A DNA stretch of 64,000 nt from Scytalidium lignicola (lineage: Eukaryota; Ascomycota; Leotiomycetes): NCBI GenBank assembly GCA_002812745.2, contig NCSJ02000177.1:21753-85752 (forward strand). The letters are read 5' to 3'. Position numbers and translations under genes: made by a program. Shown piece after piece: positions 35,598 to 46,378 of the stretch (position 1 is its first letter; every line of letters begins with the position of its first letter). The notes under the pieces were generated by a model, which saw only the letters and a list, made by a program, of their open reading frames with translations, did not search any database and had not been told where the DNA came from.

Positions 35598-36662
35598 ATG
35601 GCTCAGATACTCTCAACTACATGGAAAACGCGCTTTGTCTGTGTATCTGACACCCATAACACGGTTCCAGGCTCCTTCAAGCTTCCTAAGGGCGACGTTC
35701 TCATCCATGCTGGGGACTTGACCAACCAAGGTAGCTTCGCAGAACTACGGAAGGCTGTCAAATGGATTGAAGAGGCCGATTTTCAGGTCAAAATAGTGGT
35801 TGCTGGTATATTATCTATAATGTATCTGAATAACAACTGGCTAATTTTGTTTGACAGGTAATCACGATATTACTCTTGATTCCGACTTTTACGCACAACA
35901 TGGCCCATCTTTCCACAACCAACCCCCCCAAGATCCTATTGCTTGTCAAAACTTACTTGACGACTCTCCTTCTATTGTGTGGCTTAAACACGAATCTAAG
36001 GTTATTGAACTGGTCTCTCCTGCTGGGCAACGCGTATCCTTCAAAATATTTGGGTCACCATTTTCTCCAGTGAAAGGACGTTGGGCATTTGGGTATAGAG
36101 CTGATGAAGCTGCTCAAATTTGGAATGATATTCCACTAGACACAGATATTATGGTCACTCATACACCCCCAAAATACCACTGTGACATGAAAGAAGGTCA
36201 GTCAATGGGTTGTGAAGCTTTGAGATGCACTCTTGAAAGAATCAAGCCTCGACTAGCGATATGTGGACATGTCCACGAAGGTAGGGGAGCAGAGAGCATT
36301 CGTTGGGACCTTGCTGCATCCGATTCGGAAGCAAATCAACCCCCGGTACGTCTGTGGACAGATCCTGGAAGGGATAACAAGAAGATTTCTCTGGTAAATC
36401 TTACAACAAGGTCAAACAATATTCGAGATTCGAAAGACGAGGTACGTTTATATAATTTCTTACTATTTTATTCGCCAAGTTTCCTTACCCAGCTACTTGA
36501 AAATAGGGTAGCTTTCTCTCCTCTTCTCAAGGATTACATGCAGAAACCTGTGTAGTAAATTGCGCCATTATGGCATCAAGCTGGCCACACAAGGGTGGCG
36601 TAAAACATAACAAACCAATCGTCGTGGACATTAACTTGCCAATACCAAGAACGACTTCATAA
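35598..36662 (+). CDS. Calcineurin-like metallophosphoesterase, 315 aa
   Basis: Model: exons 35598-35805, 35858-36441 and 36507-36662. Introns are 52 and 65 bp. All metal-binding motifs are present: SDTHN (Asp18, His20), HAGDLT (Asp40), GNHD spanning the first junction (residues ~70-73), THTPPKYHCD and GHVHEGRG. This is the class III, MPPED1/2-like family of fungal calcineurin-type phosphatases. Without the second intron the frame runs on to a stop at 36555 with a poor ending. With it (GAG|GTACGT...AATAG|GGT) the protein ends ETCVVNCAIMASSWPHKGG then PIVVDINLP, which fits the conserved C-terminus of this family. The substrate is unknown. It is divergently paired with the TeaR-like gene. Confidence 0.9.
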
Positions 36663-39600
36663 TCAGGCTTGAGCAAATAGTGGTCCATCCTATAATAATT
36701 GTAAGGAGCCGTTTTTTCTTCCTAATGTATATCGTCTGTAATTACGTAACCTCAGGTGATCCTGTTGGATTTTATGTATCTTCTGGGGTTGCCTTTCAAA
36801 ATGAAGACACGTTAAAGTATCAAAGTACCTTACGTACAATAGCAAGACTAACCTTTCCCGCTTCTTTTGTCTCATGACTGTGAAGCTATCAGAAATGGTT
36901 TGGGTTATACGAATATAACTACTAAGACTGATCATATATTTTTTATAACGCGGGTTAAATATACATCCCACGCATTATGAATAAATGAATGTGGGATACC
37001 CAAGGGATGATTGCCACATCGTGCACGAATGACCACTCTTGGAGGCAGGCTGTTGATTTCCGTATTAGGCGATAGAAATCAACAACCGGACTTATTATCG
37101 TCCTGGTGGAGTCTAGACTGCAGGTATCTCGCGGTGAGAATAGCGGAAGTGTTTGAGTTGTGATATAGTATACTGGCCTTAAAAGTGCTTTCAACGTGGC
37201 TAGGAAATCCCCAGCGACGACCTATCTAGCATTCTAAAGTATTGCCTTATTTGAAGGATTACCGTGCAGTACTGTTTTAGATTGTACATAGATACGAAGT
37301 TAGATCCATTCCTTCGCAGAAATCTCTCGTCATCTTGGGGGTACAGTACCGTAGCTGTTGTTGTCTGGGTTCAAGTCAGGTGGTCTTGCGTGCTAAACTA
37401 AGGCGCGCAAATCCACTCCCACCTTGACCGTCACGACCGTCTCCGTACCTTACCGCAAATATTATGCAAAGGGCTACCTGTATGCAAATGAAAATAAATA
37501 TCCGAGCCATTTTCATTCAACAATGTTGATGTGTACATGATTGAGCTCCTTCTGCATACGGGGCAGACCCCTATCTTGGCGGGCCACAGTACATTACGCC
37601 CCATCTTGCAGCCAGCACTCTTGGAGCCTCGCGTCTTCAAGCCACAAGACAACCCCGCGATGTGTGAACTGGCTGGCATAGGCGCCGTGGATCCCCATCG
37701 ATGGTCCTATCGATAGCTACTCAGCTAACTCAGAATGATCACGAAGTAATCTGTCTCCAGCCAACGCCCATTCAATTGAGGCACGACGTGTGGAGTCATC
37801 TCTTGGGTGTGCATGACGCCGGTGCTAGGAAAAAGCAGAGGTCTTGAGGCACATGGTAGGTTTCTGCTTACCCTTCCAGGTTCGGCCATGGGACGAGGAA
37901 AGTCGAGAGCCTGGGACGAATAGATTTGCCCAGAGAGTTGCTTCAACTAGTCGTGCAGTGCGACCACAGAGGAATTGACTGGACGCACCCACAACCATTT
38001 GTTGTGATGTTGTGGTTGTGGGTGTGGTGGTGAACTCGTCGCCCTGGTTTGGCGGAAGGACGGCCAGTCAAAGGGCCTCCCCGCCACTACCGACAGACAA
38101 CACAGTCCCCCACCACTCGCCTCTCGAGTACCTGTACCTCACGTTACTCCGGGCCGCTTATCAGTTACCAGTCTCTTGAGTGATCAACTCGTTCTTTGAA
38201 GACATCGACCACCGGAGCCGGCCCATCCAATACTGGTAGGTGAATGGTAATGGTCTGGTGGATCTTTTAAACTCATCCAAGCTGCCAAGTTAGGAAGGGA
38301 GAGGGAATGGAATTCATAACAGGTCAAGAACTGAAACAGGACCCCCATTGAACGATACGGCAGGATAGGCTGGTTGATGGCGGGGTCTACTCACGCATCG
38401 GCACGAGGCTCCCCTCACGGGTACAAAACCTCCCGCAATCTTGGACAGATCGGTCTTAGGCGATCCCTCTAAAACCTGCGAAGAGGACCGGAAGCAGCTG
38501 CTCCTACGAGGCAGTCTTGGGCTGATCGTCCTCCATAAGCCGGAGCCAAATTGATCCTATTTCGGACAAGAATTCTGGCAGACAGCTGTAGGAGCTCTAT
38601 ACGTGATGCATGGAAGCTGAAGGGAGAATAGAAGTAATACTACGGTACCCCTTGCTGCCTGCTCCGTCTGGTCGTCGATCGAGAAGGAAGCTAGGTGTCC
38701 GCTTACTCTAAAGCCCACCACTGAAACCTCGATTCTGCCGATTGGTTCAGGAACCAAAACTTAACGCTGAGCCAGAAACGACGAGCCACGCATCCGACTC
38801 AGCGCTGAGTGGGTAGGAATTAACGCAAAAAGGAGTTGTGAAGAGTGAAGAGCCAATTGCTCGGAGCAGTTGCACATTTGGGCAGAGCTGCAGCATCCTG
38901 GCTTTCTGTTGCAAGGCGATAATGTGGTGGCCTATTTGAGGGGTTCCTACATCGAAGGAGGGGTGCTGACAATGTGGTTATACGCATCGTGGTGGTGTGC
39001 TGGAGAACCCTGTTCCTGCTGCTCATGTCTTTCAGATCGCATACATTATACATTCGCCTTCGAAGGGAGGCAAGTCTTGGTTATCCGCTGAAAGTCCATG
39101 GGCGGCAAACCAGGTATGACAGAGCTTCTTGTGCTGGAGTGCCACACTGATGGTTGCAATGAGCCCGAGGTCGATTCTTCTTTGAGTTTCTTTCCGCGGA
39201 CTCCACGATGGCTGTGTACGATGTACAATGCTGCATGAGGCAAAGTGGATGTCTGGTCTGTTCTCTGGAGTCGCTTCCATGCACACTGAGACACCTTCTT
39301 CTGGGCCTTCACTTACTTCCTACTGGTCCCGCATCACCAATAAAGACGCTGGCCTCCCGGCACGCGTCCTACTTTAGCATATCTACAGTAGTAATCCATG
39401 GCGTGAAAAAACACCCTATAATAATAGACTGCAAAGACTGAGGGACAACTGAAGAGCAAGCTAGGCCATTATTTGAGGTTCGTTGCTACTCGCCCCAAAA
39501 GAGTATTCCCTATCGAATGGACACACATAAGACTGCATAATCGCATTCGTCCAGCAGTTCGTTAGACAAATCGGCTTGCACTCCATACGTTACCTGAAAT

Positions 39601-40560
39601 TCTGCGGCATTAGAAGCGTGAGCGCTGAAAAGCATTACCATCCAGCTGCTTGAAAGTGAGGCGGCCATACCGTACCGCTGTTGACATTCAGCACTTCTCT
39701 TACTCTACCTCAACCTTAGTCACGGCCGGGCAGCGCCCCCAATATTCTCTTCCCAGTGTAGTCGAAAGTTCGAATCCGTCAATTCCATCCAGATTATTAC
39801 AGCCTTTCCACAGCGCCCTACATTTCATCGGAGCAGGGCTCCCTTTTCGCCCAGTGTGCACAACGATAATAATATCCATACAGACATCCGAAGCTTTATC
39901 ACCCGAAACACTCGAGAGAAGGGACACCAGGCCTTCCTATATCTCTGCCGGCGAGTTTGGTTTTGGTGATGCTCAAGGCTGTCCGACAACAGGCCTCTGG
40001 AACGCGAGTATCCCGGTTTCGTCATTAATACCCACCCACCTCTGGGCCCCTAAAGTCAACTCACCGCCTCGTTGTCTGGTCATCACCAAGACAGACCGTC
40101 TGAGAGACCTCTACATTCAAAACAACGCGAAAATCTGGAATCATCTTCTTATTTCTACTCACGACTTGTTCTGCGGGATTTCTCAGTGATTTCAAAGGCA
40201 AACTTTTGCCACTGCTTACGAGTATCGCATCCGCCTTATCGCTCCTTCGGCGCTAAGCGAAAAAGCCCCGTGACCTCATTCCGTCGCCGAATCAATACCG
40301 ACAGTACAACTCATCCAGACTTGTACTTGTGCAATAAAACAGCTCGTCTGTCCTTCACCATCGAACTTTTTGCCCCCTATACATTCTTTATAATCGCCGT
40401 GTCGTTCCTTCTTACATCACGTCAACATCAATCGATAGTTTTGGATTACTATACACTCTTGTTACCGTTAATATGCGATAGACCCTACTGATTGCCTCTC
40501 GCGGTCGAGGAGCAGAACCTCGGCATCTGCTGGCTTCAAAGGCAGCAAAATCTCTTCAAT
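36663..40560. other. 3.9-kb spacer upstream of the J-domain gene
   Basis: No gene seen; frames up to 179 codons (39650-40189) lack recognisable motifs and overlap others. It holds a perfect 12-bp hairpin (37986-38024) and a GTACAGTAC copy near 37345. The last ~400 bp, pyrimidine-rich and open in one frame, are likely the leader of the J-domain gene. Confidence 0.45.
37986..38024. repeat. Perfect 12-bp hairpin, 15-nt loop
   Basis: CACCCACAACCA at 37986-37997 is the exact reverse complement of TGGTTGTGGGTG at 38013-38024. It is the longest perfect stem I found in the window. It lies in gene-free DNA and has no T run after it. Confidence 0.7.
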
Positions 40561-42366
40561 ATGACTTCGCCACTCCCCCCAGATCCTTACAGAGCACTTG
40601 GTGTCGACAAAACTTCATCGTTTCCAGAGATTCGAAGCGCATACAGGAAGCTGGTGCTCAAATGTCATCCTGATAAAGTGAACGATGCCTCTTTGAAAGC
40701 AATAAAGCAAGATGAGTTTCAGAAAGTTCAGCAAGCGTACGAGCTTCTCAGTAATGAGAATCGGCGTTTACAGTACGACGAGCAGGTCAAGTTGTTTGAA
40801 CTGAGGAGGGAGATGGGTAGAGGGAACCCAACGGCAAGGAGTAATCCTTTTGAATATGAGGTCAGAACTGCGGAGCCTCGATCAGCGCCATATTCATCTC
40901 CAAGACCGAAGGAGCAGCCAAATGGATTCTCCCGAACGGCGCCTAGATCTTACGAGGATATTCCGTATGATGAGCCACGGTCTGCAAGGAAATCGGCCAG
41001 TTATGAATCAGAGCGCAAAAGGGATTCAAGGGAAGAGGAGATGCGGAGAGAAACGCGGAAAGCTGCTCAAGCTGCTCAAGCTGCTCAAGAGGAAATAGAA
41101 AGGGCGAGGGCGAGGCTTGAGAAGGAAGCCAGGCGTGCTACTCACAGCAAACGAGAGAAGACACGAGACAAAGAGAGGAAGCGCGGTTCGGAGGAGAAAT
41201 ATACGCGCCATGCTGCATATGTTGAAGAGGTTGATTCAGATGATGCGTATGCTCGAACTCCCCCGAAATCAGACAAGAAGTCTACTCGTCGCATGGAAGA
41301 GGAGATCAGGATGCGAAATGAAGAGGCAAAGGAGCGGAATAGTCAGCCAATTCTCACACCGAAATGGGACGACCACAAAGAATATGCGGCGCAATACATG
41401 CAAGCTTCACGGCAGAAAGGATTGAAGGATGGGTTGCGAAGAGCAGAAACCTTCACTGCGTCGCCGCCGGCTTACAACGTTCGATACGCAGCTCCGGTAC
41501 CTCCTCCAGCGCCATCGTACCCGCCTAGTGACGATGATACGCCGCGGAGATCGTCTGCACGTTCCTCATCTCGAAGACCGTCGGAGACACCAGGTCGAAG
41601 TCGTGAAAAGTCACGGTCGAAATCGGACAAACGCTCTCGAGATCCCTACATTGTTGAACCTTCCCCGCCTCCGAGTATCAAGAAGCCCGGTCTTCATTCT
41701 TATCCCTCAGCACCTCCAGTTATCCCTGGATATGCCGCCCAAACTCCTCGCTCTCAGTCTGTGCAAGCACAATTTTCGAGGAAAGAGTCCGCCCCACCAA
41801 TGCCACCAATGCCTCGCGCCTCGACATTCCAGGCAGGGGATGGATCCAGAGGTAGTAGGTTAAAAAAATCCATGGAGTTCGAGTCTGAATCAGATTCCGA
41901 CTCGCCTGCCTATGCCGGCCGCAGATCTGCCAGTCCTCCACCTCGACGTCAAGAAGAGACAAGATATCATGTCTCTAATGGGCGCTCTATTCCTATACCT
42001 CATCGATCCGATCCTCGAGAAGACGAGTATTCACGTGATCGCAGTCCGTCACCATCGCCACGTCCCACAAGGCTTGCACCTGAAAGGGGCCCGAGTGGTA
42101 GACAGCGTCAATACCATACTTCTGACACTCATGAACCGATTGTAATCCCGGTTCGTCCTAAGATGTCACCACGTGAAACTGGGCATCGATCCTCCGCTAG
42201 TCGGAATCCACCATTATATGATCAAGTAAAATGGTCACCATCCTATGGCCCGCAAGATGTTGTTTACACTACTTCGTCTCCCCCAAACAGTTTTAGAAGG
42301 GATAGCGACCCGGGTCATCGAGAGTACAGTTACCCAACGCGAAACAGAGAGTTCATCTACACATAG
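40561..42366 (+). CDS. J-domain (DnaJ) protein with long disordered tail, 601 aa
   Basis: A single exon. The ATG at 40561 opens with MTSPLPPDPYRALGV, the usual start of a J domain; the frame is open further up but has no earlier ATG. The J domain covers residues ~8-75 with the HPD motif at His36-Asp38, needed to stimulate Hsp70 ATPase. There is no Gly/Phe region, zinc finger or peptide-binding domain, so it is a class C J-protein. After it come a charged coiled-coil-like stretch (residues ~165-225, with an AAQ repeat at ~175-186, and many E/R) and a long Arg/Ser/Pro-rich tail with SPSP and RSxS motifs. The tail suggests nuclear or RNP association, but this is a guess. The partner Hsp70 is unknown. 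Confidence 0.9.
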   Translation: MTSPLPPDPYRALGVDKTSSFPEIRSAYRKLVLKCHPDKVNDASLKAIKQDEFQKVQQAYELLSNENRRLQYDEQVKLFELRREMGRGNPTARSNPFEYEVRTAEPRSAPYSSPRPKEQPNGFSRTAPRSYEDIPYDEPRSARKSASYESERKRDSREEEMRRETRKAAQAAQAAQEEIERARARLEKEARRATHSKREKTRDKERKRGSEEKYTRHAAYVEEVDSDDAYARTPPKSDKKSTRRMEEEIRMRNEEAKERNSQPILTPKWDDHKEYAAQYMQASRQKGLKDGLRRAETFTASPPAYNVRYAAPVPPPAPSYPPSDDDTPRRSSARSSSRRPSETPGRSREKSRSKSDKRSRDPYIVEPSPPPSIKKPGLHSYPSAPPVIPGYAAQTPRSQSVQAQFSRKESAPPMPPMPRASTFQAGDGSRGSRLKKSMEFESESDSDSPAYAGRRSASPPPRRQEETRYHVSNGRSIPIPHRSDPREDEYSRDRSPSPSPRPTRLAPERGPSGRQRQYHTSDTHEPIVIPVRPKMSPRETGHRSSASRNPPLYDQVKWSPSYGPQDVVYTTSSPPNSFRRDSDPGHREYSYPTRNREFIYT

Positions 42367-43932
42367 CCTTTGCTCGTAGAGTTCTCCACAGTCCTACAGT
42401 TGTATAGAGGGAGCTATCAGTCCGCTCCAGTATTAGTCTTTTTTTGCGCAGACAATTGTATCAAACACTACGATGATGATGATGATGGAAACCCCAGATG
42501 TTTACCTTTTAACGACACTTCATGTTTACTCTTTTTCGTTCCATTTCTACGAAAACGAGAAATGAGAAACCAGCAGTGTGGGGGAAACTGTGGGGAAGTG
42601 GGTGGACATTTGTAATTGTCTTCTATCCCCCATTTATTTTTTCCCCTTCATTCTATATATATTTTATGCTTTGGTTTACTCGTTTATTCGTTTCCGTTGT
42701 TGTAATTTATGGTCACACTCANTTTTTTTACGAAATTTTTATGTCTGGTTCCTCCATTTGAGGACACAGGACGGGGTTAAGGCCAGCATCAGCGCAGAGA
42801 ATGGGAATTTTACACAAGAGAGCTTACAGATGGGTTGGAATTTGGATGGCGTGGGTAAGGGTCGGGACTTGTTTTTATGATCTCTCTCTCTATCTCGCTC
42901 TCTCTTCTGGGTCGGGATATTATGCATGCAAGGAATGACAGACACACGCACAGATTTCTGATCCGATGATCAGGATTGGATGATAGCGCTTGATGAGATG
43001 AATCATGAATGAACACATTTCGCGGAGTTCTCTCCTCCTTGACCTGTTGTGTGCCCTCTCCTTCGCTCCTTCCAGCAAGATGTCCGTGAACATCCCTAAC
43101 GTATTTCGCGCATATATGATATACGACCCCGAATGGATTGTTCTATATGAATGTGGCTCAAGTAGTCTAAAAAAATCCCCTTCTTTGTTTATAAAAGAAC
43201 CGCGCTGATACTATTGCAGTTCTGCATGGTCTTTGTGTCATGCTTCCAGGGTGTGGTCTTCGATGACAAAAAAGGATTGCAGGAGTCAATGTGTATTGAC
43301 CGTTGCATATTAATAACTGGTTATTTTTATACTATTTATTTTTATCTATACCTTTCTTGGCGACTCATTTACTTACCTGTTCTTAGGCTCCGGATTTGCA
43401 TATTTGACGATCAGTTGGTTGGTTACACCAACATTTGTATCATTAGGTTTATAAGTCAGTTATCGAAACAAAGAAATCTAATAAGCAACGTACAAAGGAG
43501 GTTTTATTATCCATCCATCTATTTTGGGTTTATGGCCAAACATATATTCAAACCCTGGCGCCATGCCGCTTTCTATCTATAACTTTGCTATTCTTTGCTT
43601 GCGTAAGCAACTTGATCCTTTAGCTTATCAAAGCTTTTTATAAATAGATCATTTACAGCTCTGCCCAATTTCTTTACTAATTTAATAAATTGTTTGCTTG
43701 AGTATATTTTCTATTTATTCTCCGTTTTTTGTAACAATAATATAGCAGCTATCTTGATCTAGAATGATTTAGCNAAAAAACTTGCAATTAAGGTTACATA
43801 TAAATACATTTATTCGAGACTTGTTGAGGTGCAAAATTGTAGGGAACAGAGAGGGGTATCAAGCATAGTTTTAATCTAAGGGGTATTTCCGAATTAAAGA
43901 TCAAGCCGGGAGGCAACCTTATAATAGAACAA
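42367..43932. other. Spacer between convergent J-domain and sterol acyltransferase genes
   Basis: 1.6 kb, AT-rich on the right. It holds a GAT tract near 42472-42487 and Ns before T and A runs (42722, 43774). At about 43581 a piece resembles the repeat at 30081. No frame carries a known motif. Confidence 0.4.
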
Positions 43933-45816
43933 CTAGCAAAGAACATATAGAGAACAAATCTATAAGTACTAGTTAGTTTTTCGGACTTAAATTCAATACC
44001 CGTAAAAATGTCTACTTACCATACTCAAACCGAGGATCATGGAGCACCAAAAACACACATTGTTAAGGACTCTCTTGCTTTTAACCCATTTTGTCCTCTG
44101 GATCATGACAATTGGCAACTGACTCATCTGAGCCAGGAAGCCATATCCACGGATTTTCTTTGTGATACATGCCATGATTATTTCGTGACCAATAGCGCTG
44201 ATAAGGAAGGTGATTAAAGTGGCCATTGGACGGCCGATGTGTGGTCTGGATGCCGAGTATACATGGCGACGGAAGAAGTGATGAACAGGAATGTTCCATT
44301 CTCTGGAAAACTCGAGCCAGTCTGTAGAGTTCCACCAGTCATCGTAGAAATGGCGATCCGAAAAGCGAGTGATTTCTGCAAAAGCGCCGAGAACATACTC
44401 AAATATAACGAGAAACACGAGAAGGAATGTCACCATAAATGGCCATAACAACATAGATATCGATTCGGCCAGGACTAGGAGGATTTCACTAGTAGAATGA
44501 GCTGTTTCGAGACGAAGGGCTGACTGTGACAAGACTGGCAAGATGAACTCTTCCGAAATAATTGTTAGGAGGAAAATCACGCCAAATGTAGCAAGGACTT
44601 TGGATGCAAGCTCTGACCAGACAATTTGATCTGTTCTTGGGTATTCTAGCTCGTAACATAAGGTGGGACAAAAGAGGTAATCGACATAGTTTGACCATGT
44701 CAGATTTGTCGGGTACGTGACTGGTTTATATCAGCTATAAATTCCCATTTAACTAAACATAGATTATTACCTGATCCCAGAGGAGATGTAAGTTCAACCG
44801 CAAGATCTTCGCGTAGGCAAGATAGCTCTGACTTTTGCCTCTTCGCAGCTTCCTTCTGGTCTGCCATTGCCTCGTGGTATCCACCTCCATTTGGGTATTG
44901 ATATGCAGGAGCTTTAGAGGCTGTGGATGGATCATCAAGAGCCTTTAACCTAATTTCGGTTTCGCTCAGGTGTCCATTATAGAATGCGTAAGAGTGCATC
45001 TTCATGAGTATTACCAAAGTATGGAGGAGGAAAAAGACCTGGGCTGTCCATGTCCAGTCCCTGAGAAATGGGACCCTTAACCAAAATTAGTCTAGAAATC
45101 AACATCAAAGGAAAAGTCACCTACTCGACCCAGAAAGCTAACCAAACGGCCTGATATACACTTTGGATGAACATGCCACCCCCAAACCAGCGGAGGCCAA
45201 TACTTTTGCCAAAACTACTCCGGAAAAACTTTTGTAGCGGCAGACTTATGCCCGTACTTGCGACCATGAGCGCATCTGCTACTCCAAGCTCCCAGACTTT
45301 AACCGTGAACAAGTGCCAGATTTGAACCCTCATTGGGTATCCAGTATCCTTAATGTTTCTCAGCATTGTAGTTATAGCCATAATTGTGAGCGCTATCCAA
45401 AACAAGATAAAGAATCCTTGAAAATCATGGTAGTCACTCCTAGGATCAAAGTGTGACACTCTCGAAGCATATTCGATCGTGGGGAACAGTCGCCGCCTAT
45501 GCTCCGCGCGGATCTGTTTTCTCACAGACGAAATTGAATGCGCAGAAGGGGGCGCATCAGCTGGCAGCGGTGTTGATCGGCCGCTGGAGCTATCAGTGTC
45601 AAATATAAAGCTAGTTTCTCATATAACATACCTCGTTTGTGAGGTTACACTTGCTGTCTCCAGAGCGTCTTTACCACCAGATCCAGGCCGTAGATTATCT
45701 TCGCTAGGGGTCCGTATAATAACTGGGTTAATCGCTCGAGGTCGGAGGATGTGATCATGATGGTTATAACCATTTGTGTGAATATCAGAGGATGTAGAAG
45801 TGGTTGAGGATAACAT
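43933..45816 (-). CDS. Sterol O-acyltransferase (ACAT/ARE family, MBOAT), 560 aa
   Basis: Model on the minus strand: exons 45816-45632, 45589-45125, 45075-44771, 44720-44020 and 43959-43933, with introns of 42, 49, 50 and 60 bp; phases agree throughout. The enzyme esterifies sterols with fatty acyl-CoA in the ER for storage in lipid droplets. Family marks include TWTAQVFFLLHTLVILMKMHSY-like membrane helices in exon 3, CYELEYPRTDQ, the FYDDWWN motif (residues ~443-449) and the active-site His in SAIGHE (~497). The cytosolic N-terminus (~100 residues) is disordered. The last exon is only 27 nt and ends GLSM|ICSLYVLC, which fits the usual hydrophobic end better than reading through to SRHFYGY at 43993. 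DGAT1 is the nearest alternative, but the motifs favour sterol acyltransferase. It is divergent from gamma-adaptin. Confidence 0.92.
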
Positions 45817-46378
45817 ATTGAGTAAGATCGTTGATGTCAAGGAAGGAGAGAATAAAGGAGATTTCGAGTTGTGGAGGCCAGCTACTACCCGTGTATACAG
45901 TTGATAGACATCAACTTTTAGGATCTNAAAAAAGAAAAATATTATTAAAAGATGATACATATGTAATAATAACAACGCTTTTAATTAAAGAACTCCGTCT
46001 TATGCATCCTCCGAAGTTCCGAGGTGGAAGTCATCAATCGCGCTTCCCGACGTCATATTTGGTAAGGCCTCCTTTGCGACTCATCAGCCACACGTGCTGT
46101 GGCTCTGGAGATTGCTGACAGCTCTAATGCCTAAGGCAACAAAGTTAGTTGATGCTTGACCGTCTTAGCTGGTCTTATTACCCTCAATAGATATGCATCT
46201 AGAATGGGTTACAGAAGCGAATGCAGAGGCTCTAAAACTACCACATCGCAAAGCTGGAAATTTTGAGGTTACCTTGAGAATCTAGATCTCCTTACTTTTC
46301 AACAGAGATCTCTGCTTGCCAGTTTCAAATTGGACTGCACATCAAGTTTGGCCCATTGCGGGCCTTGAGACCGCAAGA
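45817..46378. promoter_or_regulatory. Divergent promoter region, sterol acyltransferase and gamma-adaptin
   Basis: 562 bp between two opposed start codons. It holds an A-run next to the N at 45927 and no recognisable transcription factor site of note. Confidence 0.5.

Noticed and set aside
39760..39785. GTTCGAATCC resembling a tRNA T-loop
   Set aside because: The flanks do not pair to a 5-bp stem and no acceptor stem is present.
39650..40189. 179-codon frame upstream of the J-domain gene
   Set aside because: No ATG-context or domain support; probably leader or spacer.
43930..43960. Alternative acceptor TTGCTAG giving LFYYKVASRLDL
   Set aside because: The nearer TATAG acceptor gives ICSLYVLC, closer to the family end, and a normal intron of 60 bp.
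43993..44019. Read-through end SRHFYGY of the sterol acyltransferase
   Set aside because: A strong donor sits there and a short spliced exon gives a better family-like end.
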